This document shows positions 39,105 through 47,949 of a DNA stretch of 60,490 nt, in pieces (the first letter of the stretch is position 1; every line of letters begins with the position of its first letter). This stretch comes from Companilactobacillus jidongensis (GTDB lineage: Bacteria > Bacillota > Bacilli > Lactobacillales > Lactobacillaceae): contig NZ_RHOP01000018.1 in the NCBI RefSeq assembly GCF_003946575.1, positions 1-60,490 of the forward strand, in the 5' to 3' direction. Made by a program: the position numbers and the translations under genes. The notes beneath the pieces were generated by a model. It saw only the letters and a program-made list of their open reading frames with translations, was not told where the DNA came from and searched no databases.

Positions 39105-41459
39105 ATGAATAATAAAGCTTTAAACGTGTTAGAGTTTGACAAGATCAAAGCTGAGATTGGCAGGTTCTTAATCACTTCACGTGGGAATACTCTTCTTAAG
39201 AAGCTTATGCCCATGTCAGTTGAGTCGATCGTTCAACGTTTGATCGACCAAACAAAAGACGGAATGGATATTGTCCGTCTTAAGGGAGAAATTCCGGTTA
39301 GAAAGTTAGCTGATCTGCATGATCAGGCTAATCGGTTAAAAAAAGATGGTAATCTTAATGGAACTGAACTTGCATCGATTGGCGAAGTTCTAAAGAATAC
39401 CAGTGAATTAAAAGCATTTTTTGAAAAATTAAAAGATGATCAAGTTGATTTACGACAATTATATGATTTGAATGAAAACTTGATCGATAATCCCAGTCTG
39501 ACATCACGGATCACTAAGTCGGTCGATGATACGGGTCGAGTATTGGATACTGCATCTGAAGACCTCAAATATATTCGTGAACAAATCAGTCGTTTAAATG
39601 ATGAGATCAGAAGTTCGATGGAACGATACACACGTGGTAAAGGTACGAAGTATTTGAGTGAAGCTATTGTGACATTACGTGATGATAGATTCGTTGTTCC
39701 TGTTAAAACGGAGTACCGTGCAAAATTTGGCGGTGTAGTACACGATCAAAGTGCTAGTGGCCAAACCCTTTATATTGAGCCAGAAGCTGTTGTAGGGCTT
39801 AATAATCGTTTACACGATGCACAAACATCAGAGAAACTTGAAGAAATTAGAATCTTGAATCAATTGTCTGATCTGGTACGTCCGGAAATCGATGATATTG
39901 TCAAGAATAACGAAGTTTTAGGTGAGTTTGATTTGATTAATGCTAAGGCTAAATATGGTAATGAAATCAAGGGAACTGAACCATTGATCTCGGATAATCA
40001 CGTTGTGGATCTAAAAGAAGCCAAACATCCCTTGATTGATCCAGATCGTGTAGTTGCGAATGATATAAAAATTGGTGATGATTTCAAGACAATGTTGATC
40101 ACGGGTCCTAATACTGGTGGTAAAACTATCACAATGAAGACTTTGGGATTAATTCAAGCAATGGCTCAAGCGGGATTATTCATTCCTGCTCATGAAGAGA
40201 GTCAAGTCTCTGTCTTCGATGAAATATTCGTTGATATTGGTGATGAACAATCAATCGAACAAAATTTAAGTACTTTCTCATCTCACATGGATAATATTAT
40301 TAATATTATGCACAAGGTATCTGATCGTAGTTTGGTCTTGATCGATGAGTTAGGTGCTGGTACTGATCCTCAAGAAGGTGCAGCGATTGCAATTGCCATC
40401 TTGGAGAAATTATCCAAATCAAATTGTGTCATTATGGCAACGACTCACTATCCTGAATTGAAAGTTTATGCTTACAATACAACTGATACGATCAATGCTT
40501 CGATGGAATTCGATGAGAAGTCTTTGAAGCCAACTTATCGTTTGATGATTGGTATTCCTGGATCAAGTAACGCCTTTAATATTGCGGCTAGATTAGGCAT
40601 GGATCGAGAAGTCGTTGATCGTGGACAAAGTTTGATGAGTGGTGAAAGCCAAGACTTGAACAATATGATCAAAGATCTTGAAAATCGTCGTAAAGAGTTT
40701 GAAAAGAAAAATGAATATCTTAGTTCTCAACTTACTCATAACAAAGAAATTGAAGATGATTATGAGAAGAAGCGTACAGAATTAGATAATTCTAAGGAAT
40801 CTGAGCTTCAGGCAGCCAAGGTTCGGGCTAATCAAATTGTTTCTAAGTCACGTAAGGAATCTGATAAGATCATTGATCGTTTGCGTAAATTAGAACAAGA
40901 TGGTGTGGCTGTTAAGGAAGATCAGATTATTTCTGCCAAGACTGGTTTGAAGAATCTTCATCAAGATGAAGCAGTTAAGAAGAATAAAGTCCTTAGACGA
41001 AACAAACGTAAGCAACAACTTAAAGTTGGCGATGAAGTTAAAGCTTTGACATATGGTCAAATCGGTACAATCGTTCGTAAAGATAAGAACGACCAATATG
41101 AAGTTCAACTAGGTATATTGAAGATGAAATTCTCAGAAGATGACTTGGAGAAGACTGATGCTAAGCCAGAGGAAGCTGAGAAGAAGCCAACAATGATTAG
41201 AAGAACTAAGAGTACTGGATTATCAAGTAAGCTAGATTTACGTGGTAAGAGATATGAAGAAGCGATGACAGAGCTTGATCAGTATATTGATTCAGCCTTA
41301 CTTGCCGGATACAATCAAGTTACGATCGTCCATGGATTTGGTACGGGTGTGATTAGAAAAGGTGTTACAAAGTACTTACAACGTAATCCACGTGTTAAGT
41401 CATTCGGATATGCACCAGCTAGTTCCGGTGGTTCAGGCGCAACAATCGTTGATTTGTAA
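39105..41459 (+). CDS. mutS2: MutS2 (RqcU) ATPase with Smr endonuclease domain
   Basis: 784 aa. MutS-like core and ATPase with Walker A GPNTGGKTITMKT (about residue 332), DELGAGTDPQEG and TTHYPEL; then a long coiled coil (~515-640), a KOW-like segment (KVGDEVKALTYGQIGTIV) and the C-terminal Smr domain with LDLRG and HGFGTG. It lacks the mismatch-recognition domain of MutS. Known roles are suppression of recombination and rescue of collided ribosomes. trxA follows by 77 bp. Confidence 0.96.
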   Translation: MNNKALNVLEFDKIKAEIGRFLITSRGNTLLKKLMPMSVESIVQRLIDQTKDGMDIVRLKGEIPVRKLADLHDQANRLKKDGNLNGTELASIGEVLKNTSELKAFFEKLKDDQVDLRQLYDLNENLIDNPSLTSRITKSVDDTGRVLDTASEDLKYIREQISRLNDEIRSSMERYTRGKGTKYLSEAIVTLRDDRFVVPVKTEYRAKFGGVVHDQSASGQTLYIEPEAVVGLNNRLHDAQTSEKLEEIRILNQLSDLVRPEIDDIVKNNEVLGEFDLINAKAKYGNEIKGTEPLISDNHVVDLKEAKHPLIDPDRVVANDIKIGDDFKTMLITGPNTGGKTITMKTLGLIQAMAQAGLFIPAHEESQVSVFDEIFVDIGDEQSIEQNLSTFSSHMDNIINIMHKVSDRSLVLIDELGAGTDPQEGAAIAIAILEKLSKSNCVIMATTHYPELKVYAYNTTDTINASMEFDEKSLKPTYRLMIGIPGSSNAFNIAARLGMDREVVDRGQSLMSGESQDLNNMIKDLENRRKEFEKKNEYLSSQLTHNKEIEDDYEKKRTELDNSKESELQAAKVRANQIVSKSRKESDKIIDRLRKLEQDGVAVKEDQIISAKTGLKNLHQDEAVKKNKVLRRNKRKQQLKVGDEVKALTYGQIGTIVRKDKNDQYEVQLGILKMKFSEDDLEKTDAKPEEAEKKPTMIRRTKSTGLSSKLDLRGKRYEEAMTELDQYIDSALLAGYNQVTIVHGFGTGVIRKGVTKYLQRNPRVKSFGYAPASSGGSGATIVDL

Positions 41460-41536
41460 TCTCGAAACAAAATGTTTCCCTGGAAAGTAGCGAAGTGTTA
41501 ATATTTTATGGACAGAGTATAAAGAGGAGTGATCTT

Positions 41537-41848
41537 ATGGTTGATGAACTAACAGATAAGGATTTTGCAGAAGAAACAAAAGATGGCGTCGTAATTACAG
41601 ATTTTTGGGCAACATGGTGTGGTCCATGTCGTATGCAATCACCAGTAATTGAACAATTGTCAGACGAAAATGACGCAGTTAAGTTTACAAAGATGGACGT
41701 CGATGCTAACCCTAAGACTCCAGAATCATTTGGAATTATGGCTATTCCAACACTAGTTATCAAAAAAGATGGCGAAGTTGTTGAAAAGTTGACTGGTTTC
41801 CATAGCAAAGCTCAACTTGCTAAGATTCTTGATGGTTACACTGACTAA
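41537..41848 (+). CDS. trxA: Thioredoxin
   Basis: Cytosolic dithiol reductant. 103 aa with the active site WCGPCR (cysteines about residues 29 and 32), the cis-proline MAIPTLV and a normal C-terminal helix. ATG chosen with AGAGGAG 7-8 nt upstream; the frame extends 14 codons further without a ribosome site. Possibly cotranscribed with mutS2 and ended by a strong terminator. Confidence 0.97.
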   Translation: MVDELTDKDFAEETKDGVVITDFWATWCGPCRMQSPVIEQLSDENDAVKFTKMDVDANPKTPESFGIMAIPTLVIKKDGEVVEKLTGFHSKAQLAKILDGYTD

Positions 41849-41871
41849 TTTATTAATTCAATAAGTTGCAC

Positions 41872-41912
41872 AAAAAAAGATGCTTAGGCGGTTTTGCCTA
41901 AGCATCTTTTTT
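41872..41912. terminator. Bidirectional terminator between trxA and yslB
   Basis: Stem GATGCTTAGGC/GCCTAAGCATC with A residues on the left and six T on the right; serves both convergent genes. Confidence 0.93.
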
Positions 41913-41922
41913 GTTGTAAACT

Positions 41923-42420
41923 TTAGTTTCGATCAATTTGAACTTTAATTGAAACACTCTTTGCTTTGCTGTTGACAGTGTATGTGCCCAAACAGAAAGC
42001 CTCAATAGTTTTTTCGACAGTTTCAGTAATTATTCCGGTTTCGAGCGAGAATTCTGGATTGTCGTTGTTAAGATTAAAACGTTGTTCTACTTCAGGACCA
42101 GTCAAGGTATATTGATAACTGTTTTTGGTTTGCTTAGTGATCTCTAGCTTGCCCAAACCAGCTTTTGAAAACAATTCTGGAAGACTCGACATATCAAGAA
42201 TTAATTGTCGGCTCAGATTTTTTCCAGCCCAGTATAGTAGTTCCACAGTATCTTTGTCCAACAGATCGGGGAGAACGAAATCACGGAGTACTGAAACTGC
42301 AAAATAACTTTCAGTTAACTCATCTGTGCTTTCACCTTTTTTGCCAGGTTTCAGAACGTCAGGGATGTCAGTTAACTCTTCTTCAGTATTTTTTGAAGCA
42401 TCTTTAGATTTTGCGGCCAT
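41923..42420 (-). CDS. yslB: DUF2507 protein, YslB-like
   Basis: 165 aa, cytosolic. Core pattern FAVSVLRDFVLPDLL...LLYWAGKNLSRQL is characteristic of DUF2507 (V4R-like fold); the function is unknown. The first ~35 residues are charged and low in complexity. Convergent with trxA and divergent from murI. Ribosome site AAGGAG on its strand. Confidence 0.85.
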   Translation of the reverse strand: MAAKSKDASKNTEEELTDIPDVLKPGKKGESTDELTESYFAVSVLRDFVLPDLLDKDTVELLYWAGKNLSRQLILDMSSLPELFSKAGLGKLEITKQTKNSYQYTLTGPEVEQRFNLNNDNPEFSLETGIITETVEKTIEAFCLGTYTVNSKAKSVSIKVQIDRN

Positions 42421-42545
42421 TATTTTTACTCCTTTTTCTAGACAATTTATTATATCATTAGACTATTAGGTTTTTAAGCTATTGTATAACACCAAGCATA
42501 AGAATTTTAATTAATTACAGAAATAAAAAAATTAGAAGGTGCATT

Positions 42546-43358
42546 ATGAGTGATAAAAGACCAATCGGCTTATTAGATTCAGGATTAGGTGGTTTGACCG
42601 TCACCAAAGAAGTCATCAAACAAATGCCTAATGAAGATGTTGTATTTATTGGGGATGAAGCCAGAATGCCATACGGTACTAAGACTAAGGAACAAATTAC
42701 TGACTATACACGTGACTTGGTGAAATATCTCATCTCGCAAGATGTAAAAGTTATCATTTATGCCTGCAATACTGCTACGGCTAATGCTTTACCCACATTG
42801 AAGGAAGAATTTTCTATTCCAATGTTTGGTGTAATTCAACCAGGTGCAGTCGCTGCCAGCTTAAGCACTAAGACAAAACACGTCGGAATTATTGGTACTG
42901 AGGCTACCATTAAGTCCAAAAGCTACAGTAAGGCCATTGCAGCAGCTGATCCAACAGTTGATGTGTTAGGAATTGCTGCTCAAAAATTTGTTTCCTTTGT
43001 TGAGAATGATAATGCTGATTCAGATGAAGCTAAGAAGAATATTGCTGAAACATTAAGTCCATACAAGGATCCTAAGTTTGACACGTTAGTATTGGGATGT
43101 ACGCATTTTCCAATGCTCAAACCACAAATTCGTGAGGTCTTAGGTAACAAGATCAAGTTAATTGATTCAGGCGTTGAAACAGTCTCTTATGTAAAAGATT
43201 ATCTAGAAGCTAATCACTTGTTAACTAACAACAAAGATAGCCGCAGCATCAAATTACATGCCACTGGTGGCATCAATGAATTTGAACGTTTAGCCAAAGA
43301 ATGGCTACATATCGATGTTGATGAAATTAGTCTAGTTAATGTGGGAGATAACAAATGA
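42546..43358 (+). CDS. murI: Glutamate racemase
   Basis: Makes D-glutamate for peptidoglycan by a two-cysteine mechanism. 270 aa. DSGLGGLTV at the N-terminus, catalytic Cys in IYACNTATANA (about residue 75) and in VLGCTHFPML (about residue 187). Ribosome site GAAGGTG. Its end overlaps rdgB by 4 bp, a conserved pair. Confidence 0.97.
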   Translation: MSDKRPIGLLDSGLGGLTVTKEVIKQMPNEDVVFIGDEARMPYGTKTKEQITDYTRDLVKYLISQDVKVIIYACNTATANALPTLKEEFSIPMFGVIQPGAVAASLSTKTKHVGIIGTEATIKSKSYSKAIAAADPTVDVLGIAAQKFVSFVENDNADSDEAKKNIAETLSPYKDPKFDTLVLGCTHFPMLKPQIREVLGNKIKLIDSGVETVSYVKDYLEANHLLTNNKDSRSIKLHATGGINEFERLAKEWLHIDVDEISLVNVGDNK

Positions 43359-43954
43359 AAGAAATAATCATTGCTACTAAAAATCCTAACAAAGCTAAGG
43401 AATTCAAAAGAATTTTTGACGAATCAGAGATCGAGTTAAAAACATTATTAGATTTTCCCAACTTTCCAGATGTTAAAGAGACTGGTTCTACTTTTGAAGA
43501 AAATGCTAAGTTAAAGGCACATGCGGTTATGCAAGAATTTAATTTACCAACGATTGCTGACGATTCAGGATTGCAAGTTGACGCTTTGTTTGGTCAACCG
43601 GGAATCTATTCAGCACGTTATGCGGGTGATCACAATGATGCTGCAAACAATGCTAAACTGCTCTCTGAATTAGGTGGAATGCCAATGGAGAAGCGGACAG
43701 CTAGATTCGTTACGACATTGGTATTCTCTAATCCTAAGAATGATGATGACCTTATCGTCGAAGGTGAGGTCAAGGGATTGATTGCAACATTACCCGAGGG
43801 CGATGATGGTTTCGGATATGATCCATTGTTTTATTTACCAGAAATGGATAAAACGATGGGGCAGATGTCAATGGATGAGAAGAACAAGATCAGTCATCGA
43901 GGTCGTGCTATCAGAAAACTAGAAGACGAGTGGCAAAGTTGGATTAATTGGTAA
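43355..43954 (+). CDS. rdgB: XTP/dITP diphosphatase (RdgB/HAM1)
   Basis: Removes deaminated purine nucleotides from the pool to protect DNA. 199 aa, normal. Nucleotide-site motif IATKNPNKAKEF, metal site TIADDSGLQVDAL (about residue 67), PGIYSARYAG, FGYDPLF and SHRGRAI are intact. ATGA overlap with murI indicates one operon. Confidence 0.97.
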   Translation: MKEIIIATKNPNKAKEFKRIFDESEIELKTLLDFPNFPDVKETGSTFEENAKLKAHAVMQEFNLPTIADDSGLQVDALFGQPGIYSARYAGDHNDAANNAKLLSELGGMPMEKRTARFVTTLVFSNPKNDDDLIVEGEVKGLIATLPEGDDGFGYDPLFYLPEMDKTMGQMSMDEKNKISHRGRAIRKLEDEWQSWINW

Positions 43955-44029
43955 TTAATTGCCGTAAAATTGTTATAATGCTAGTATAAAGTACGAGAAT
44001 TAAAGAGAGCGTATACAGGAGGATTACAT

Positions 44030-44437
44030 ATGACATTGGGACAAATTGCAGGACTTATAGCTGCGTTGGCTTTTGTAGCTTTGGTAGTATATTTAGCCAA
44101 AACTCTTATTTCAACAGCTAAGTTATTGAATGAGTTACAAGATACTATCAAAGAAACAACTAAGATGGTTACCGTTCTTTCTAAGAATACTGATGACATC
44201 ATGCAACAAACTAATCAATTAGTGGATAAGACGAACACATTGATGGACGATGTTAACAGTAAATCTAGTAAGTTGAATCCACTATTTGATACAGTTGAGA
44301 ACCTAGGTAAGAAGTCAGCTAATGCTACTGCTGAAAAGCCTAATACTGGTTTTGGATTACAAAATATCATGACAATTGGAAATGCAGCAACTCTTGTTAA
44401 AACAATTGCCAAATTTATGCCAAGAAAGAAGAGATAG
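44030..44437 (+). CDS. DUF948 membrane-anchored protein
   Basis: 135 aa: one N-terminal transmembrane helix (GLIAALAFVALVVYLAKTLI), then a predicted coiled coil of about 60 residues (DTIKETTKMVTVLSKNTDD...), typical of DUF948. Function unknown; family members resemble general stress/envelope proteins. A TATAAT at 43974 may be its promoter; AGGAGG precedes the ATG. Followed after 2 bp by a YtxH-like gene, the usual partner. Confidence 0.85.
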   Translation: MTLGQIAGLIAALAFVALVVYLAKTLISTAKLLNELQDTIKETTKMVTVLSKNTDDIMQQTNQLVDKTNTLMDDVNSKSSKLNPLFDTVENLGKKSANATAEKPNTGFGLQNIMTIGNAATLVKTIAKFMPRKKR

Positions 44438-44439
44438 TA

Positions 44440-44811
44440 ATGAAAAATAATCAATTTTTACTTGGAGTAGTCTTGGGTAGTGCGGCTGGTTACGCTGCCT
44501 CAAAGTATTTGACAAGCGAATCAGGTCAAGCAGCACTAGAAAATATCAAAACTATTCGTGGTGACTTTAACAACGGTGGAGTTGGTTTTGCCGGCAACAA
44601 TGACTTGGTAAATAACTTCAGTGAAAAAACTGATGCCTTGAAAGAACAAATGCTTGCTACAGCTGATAAACTTCGTGAAGATGAAGATGCTTCAAATATT
44701 GTCTTCGATGAAGGAGATTTAGAATCACAAACAACTAATGCAACAGATGATTCAGATAAGGATGCAACTAGTGGTGCATCTGAAAACTTTGATAATGATT
44801 CAAATAAATAA
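44440..44811 (+). CDS. YtxH-like small protein
   Basis: 123 aa with an N-terminal hydrophobic helix rich in G and A (FLLGVVLGSAAGYAASKYLT), the YtxH pattern. The remaining part is acidic and serine/threonine-rich, ending in a disordered D/S/N tail. Function unknown. Cotranscribed with the DUF948 gene. Confidence 0.8.
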   Translation: MKNNQFLLGVVLGSAAGYAASKYLTSESGQAALENIKTIRGDFNNGGVGFAGNNDLVNNFSEKTDALKEQMLATADKLREDEDASNIVFDEGDLESQTTNATDDSDKDATSGASENFDNDSNK

Positions 44812-44820
44812 ATACAAATA

Positions 44821-44855
44821 AAAATCCATCGGACATGTGCCTGATGGATTTTTTT
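44821..44855. terminator. Terminator between the YtxH-like gene and pepQ
   Basis: Stem AAAATCCATC/GATGGATTTT with inner G/C pairs and A and T tracts on either side; bidirectional. Confidence 0.88.
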
Positions 44856-44862
44856 GTACCTA

Positions 44863-45963
44863 TTAGTCGATATATTTAAGATCTTTTGATGTGTGTGTGA
44901 ATGGTTCGCAACCGTCTTCTGTGATATAGACGCAATCTTCAATTCTAACACCGGCAACATGTGGAATATAGATTCCTGGTTCAATTGAAAAGCACATACC
45001 TGGTTTGAGCACCATATCATTGCCTTCCATGATTGATGGGAATTCGTGTTCCGAAGTACCCATACCGTGTCCCAATCTGTGAATGAAGTATTCGCCGTAA
45101 CCAGCATTAGTGATAACGTCACGGGCAACTTTGTCTAATTCAGTGGCGGTAATGCCAGGCTTAGCAGCATCCATGGCGGCCAAGTTAGCTTCTAAGTCAA
45201 CTTTGTAAATATCCAATGATTTGTCATCTGGTTTGCCAAAGGCAACTGTTCTAGATGCATCACTGATGTAACCTTCATGAATTGTACCTAAGTCGAATAA
45301 TACTAGTTCATTTGGTACAAGAGCATTCTTCTCAGGGCCACCGTGTGGATTAGCAGCATTTGCGCCTGCTTGAACAATTGTGTCAAAACTCATGTGCATG
45401 ACACCTTTCTTCATCATGGCATATTCGATTTCGGCAACGATTTCTTGTTCTGTACGGCCTGCTTTAATAGCATTGAAGGCAACTTCAAAGGCATAGTCAG
45501 CTTCAGCACCAGCGGCTTTTAATTTTTCGATTTCTTCGTTTGTTTTAATTAGTTTAGCATTTTCCATATAACGTGAAAGGTTTCCGGGGAATTCAGCATC
45601 TGGAAATTGACTCTTGATCGATTCTAATTTGTCGACTGATAGATGATCTTTTTCAATTGACCATTTAGCCGGTGTACCAGCAGCATCCTTGATATGACCA
45701 GCCATCAGTTCGAATGGGTTCTCATGATCTAAGTATCCGAAAACATCTTTATCCCAACCAGCCTTTTTAGCAGCTTCGACTTCTAGTTGAGGGGCGAAGA
45801 TAAATGGGTCTTTATCAGGGAAAACTAAAAGTGCCAAAATTCTTTCTTCAGGTTCGCTGTAAAATCCAGTAAAATAGTTTATGTCTGTTGGATTTGACAC
45901 ATATGCAGCGTCGTAACCATTTTGAGATAAGTAATTTTGTAATTCAGTTAGTTGCTTCTTCAT
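44863..45963 (-). CDS. pepQ: Xaa-Pro dipeptidase
   Basis: Cytosolic metallopeptidase (M24B) splitting X-Pro dipeptides. 366 aa. Creatinase-like N-terminal domain, then the pita-bread fold with metal ligands in LVLFDLGTIHEGYISDASRT (two Asp), GHGMGTSEHE (His) and the later Glu residues SIEPGIYIP and VRIEDCVYIT. ATG chosen because AAGGAGTG lies upstream; an earlier ATG 13 codons 5' has none. Divergent from ccpA with cre between, the classical lactobacillus arrangement. Confidence 0.96.
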   Translation of the reverse strand: MKKQLTELQNYLSQNGYDAAYVSNPTDINYFTGFYSEPEERILALLVFPDKDPFIFAPQLEVEAAKKAGWDKDVFGYLDHENPFELMAGHIKDAAGTPAKWSIEKDHLSVDKLESIKSQFPDAEFPGNLSRYMENAKLIKTNEEIEKLKAAGAEADYAFEVAFNAIKAGRTEQEIVAEIEYAMMKKGVMHMSFDTIVQAGANAANPHGGPEKNALVPNELVLFDLGTIHEGYISDASRTVAFGKPDDKSLDIYKVDLEANLAAMDAAKPGITATELDKVARDVITNAGYGEYFIHRLGHGMGTSEHEFPSIMEGNDMVLKPGMCFSIEPGIYIPHVAGVRIEDCVYITEDGCEPFTHTSKDLKYID

Positions 45964-46051
45964 GAAAAAACACTCCTTTATAATTTTGTATAAGTATATC
46001 ACTGAAAATGATTTTCTTTTTGAAAAAATATGAAAACTTACAACGATAATA

Positions 46052-46090
46052 TGGAAACCGCTTGCAAAATGTGAAAACTTTTGATAAATT
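46052..46090 (+). promoter_or_regulatory. ccpA promoter with overlapping cre site
   Basis: TGGAAACCGCTTGCA (46052-46066) fits the catabolite-responsive element consensus. The ccpA promoter is TTGCAA (46062), 17 bp, TAAATT (46085), so CcpA bound at cre would block its own -35 box. cre is also within about 100 bp of pepQ and may affect it. Confidence 0.85.
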
Positions 46091-46132
46091 AGAGTTATCT
46101 AAATGGAAATTTGTTTGAGAGAGTGGATATTA

Positions 46133-47134
46133 ATGGAAAAAAAAGTAGTAACAATATATGATGTAGCCGAGGCCGCTAATGTTTCCATGGCGACAATATC
46201 TCGTGTTGTTAACGGAAATGCAAATGTAAAAGAAGAAACAAGAAAGAGAGTTCTTGAAGTTATTGATCGTTTGAACTATCGTCCTAATGCCGTGGCTCGT
46301 GGACTTGCCAGCAAGAAGAGTACAACAATCGGTGTTATTTTACCCGACATCACTGATTTGTATTATGCTTCTCTTGCCAAAGGTATTGATGATGTTGCTT
46401 CAATGTACAAATACAATATCATTTTGACAAGTTTGCAAGAATCAGTTGGTGATGAGGAACAAATCTTGAACAACTTACTTTCAAAGCAAGTTGATGGTTT
46501 GATTTACATGGGCAAACAATTATCAAAGAAGCTAAAACGTAATTTGTCCAATTCTAAGACACCAATCGTGTTGGCTGGATCAGTTGATAAGAACAACGAA
46601 ACAGCTAGTGTGAATATTGATTTTTCTGATGCTGTATACAGTGTTGTAAATCAATTAGTACAAAATGGTCACAAGAAGATTGCCTTTGTTGGTGGAAGTC
46701 TTGAGAACCCTATTGATGGCAAGTTCCGTCTTGACGGATATAAAAAAGCCTTGAAGAAAGCTCATATCAACTTCTCATCAAACTTGGTATTTGAAGCTGA
46801 ATACTCAGTTAGAGCTGGAGAAGCAATTTGGGATGCTGTTAAGAATAGTGGCGCAACTGCTGCTTACGTAACAGAAGACTTATTGGCTTCAGGATTATTG
46901 AATTCTGCTGTTAAATCTGGAACAAAAATTCCAGATGATTTTGAAGTAATTACAAGTAACGATACAATTCTTTGTGAAGTAACTCGTCCTAAGATGAGCT
47001 CAATCGAAGAACCATTGTATGATATTGGTGCTGTTGCCATGCGTTTGTTGACTAAGATGATGAATCAAGAATCAATTGATGATAATACGATTAAATTACC
47101 ATATTCAATCGTAAAACGTGAATCAACAAAATAA
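46133..47134 (+). CDS. ccpA: Catabolite control protein A
   Basis: LacI/GalR-family global regulator of carbon catabolite control; acts with HPr(Ser-P). 333 aa. Helix-turn-helix and hinge: TIYDVAEAANVSMATISRVVNG and YRPNAVARGLASKKSTTIGVI; then the periplasmic-binding-like core (VSLENP-type region IAFVGGSLENP). ATG at 46133 follows GAGAGAGTGG and gives the family start MEKKVVTIYDVA. Autoregulation is suggested by the cre in its promoter. Confidence 0.97.
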   Translation: MEKKVVTIYDVAEAANVSMATISRVVNGNANVKEETRKRVLEVIDRLNYRPNAVARGLASKKSTTIGVILPDITDLYYASLAKGIDDVASMYKYNIILTSLQESVGDEEQILNNLLSKQVDGLIYMGKQLSKKLKRNLSNSKTPIVLAGSVDKNNETASVNIDFSDAVYSVVNQLVQNGHKKIAFVGGSLENPIDGKFRLDGYKKALKKAHINFSSNLVFEAEYSVRAGEAIWDAVKNSGATAAYVTEDLLASGLLNSAVKSGTKIPDDFEVITSNDTILCEVTRPKMSSIEEPLYDIGAVAMRLLTKMMNQESIDDNTIKLPYSIVKRESTK

Positions 47135-47146
47135 TTTGCAGAACAC

Positions 47147-47189
47147 AAAATAAGCCGTCACTTCTTAATTGGAAGTGACGGCTTATTTT
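47147..47189. terminator. Bidirectional terminator after ccpA
   Basis: Stem AAAATAAGCCGTCACTTC/GAAGTGACGGCTTATTTT with a 7-nt loop; perfect and AT-flanked, between ccpA and the convergent small gene. Confidence 0.95.
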
Positions 47190-47193
47190 GTAT

Positions 47194-47508
47194 TTACTTT
47201 TTAGTTGAACGTCGTTCTTTGGCGGAACGATAAATGAAGGCAATGCAGACGATAATGAATATCAAGGTAATGATTGTGTTAACTATTTCAAGACTTGCAG
47301 GTATGCTGACAAATCCAATAAAGGTCGTATAGATTGCATAAATCACAATCAGGCTTAAAAGAACTGTATCTGTCGTAAGAACCTTTTCTTGTTTGTTCCA
47401 TTTTGAAAATAAATAAATTGCGTAAATAACGATCAATAAGACAGTTATAGCAATTGTAATGACATCCTTAGCTAATTCAGGACCACTTGCGTTACTAAAT
47501 GTGTTCAT
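47194..47508 (-). CDS. Small membrane protein (three hydrophobic segments), unknown
   Basis: 104 aa with hydrophobic stretches near residues 15-35, 48-68 and 73-93, and a basic C-terminus. No family recognised. GGGGGAAG precedes the ATG. It is the second gene of a pair with the similarly built 100-aa gene 23 bp upstream. Confidence 0.7.
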   Translation of the reverse strand: MNTFSNASGPELAKDVITIAITVLLIVIYAIYLFSKWNKQEKVLTTDTVLLSLIVIYAIYTTFIGFVSIPASLEIVNTIITLIFIIVCIAFIYRSAKERRSTKK

Positions 47509-47531
47509 GATACTTCCCCCAGTAATATTAA

Positions 47532-47834
47532 TTATTTACTTTTTGATATTTTATTCTGCTTATGTAGTTCCCACACAATTACAACGATGTATCCAAATGC
47601 TACTAACGAAAGACCGCCGGTTACGATCGAATTCATTTCGTAAGGTAAGTCAATGAATCTTTCGAGCAGTGAATAACAGATGTTAATCAAAACGATGAGA
47701 GCCAGGGTAAATGATTTATCCCAAAGTTTGATGTTGTGTCTGATCTTATAGATGGATACGCCAATCATAAAAATAATCAGGAGTGCAGCAACCACGTAGA
47801 GTGAGTTTTGTAAAAATATTGGACTAAAGTACAT
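47532..47834 (-). CDS. Small membrane protein (three hydrophobic segments), unknown
   Basis: 100 aa with hydrophobic stretches near residues 10-28, 40-58 and 68-88 and a lysine-rich end. AAGGAGA precedes the ATG. Same size and layout as the next gene; the two could be distant duplicates, though sequence identity by eye is low. Confidence 0.7.
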   Translation of the reverse strand: MYFSPIFLQNSLYVVAALLIIFMIGVSIYKIRHNIKLWDKSFTLALIVLINICYSLLERFIDLPYEMNSIVTGGLSLVAFGYIVVIVWELHKQNKISKSK

Positions 47835-47916
47835 ATAATTCTCCTTAATTCTGACAATAAGAATAACGTTTTCATTTTATCATTACTGGCTCATTAAATC
47901 GAATAAATATTTAAAT

Positions 47917-47949
47917 AAAAAAATCAAACCCCGAAGGATTTGATTTTTT
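47917..47949 (-). terminator. Terminator after the PBP gene
   Basis: ATCAAACCC/GGATTTGAT stem (one mismatch) with a CGAA loop and T run on the minus strand; it overlaps the last base pairs of the PBP gene. Confidence 0.75.
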
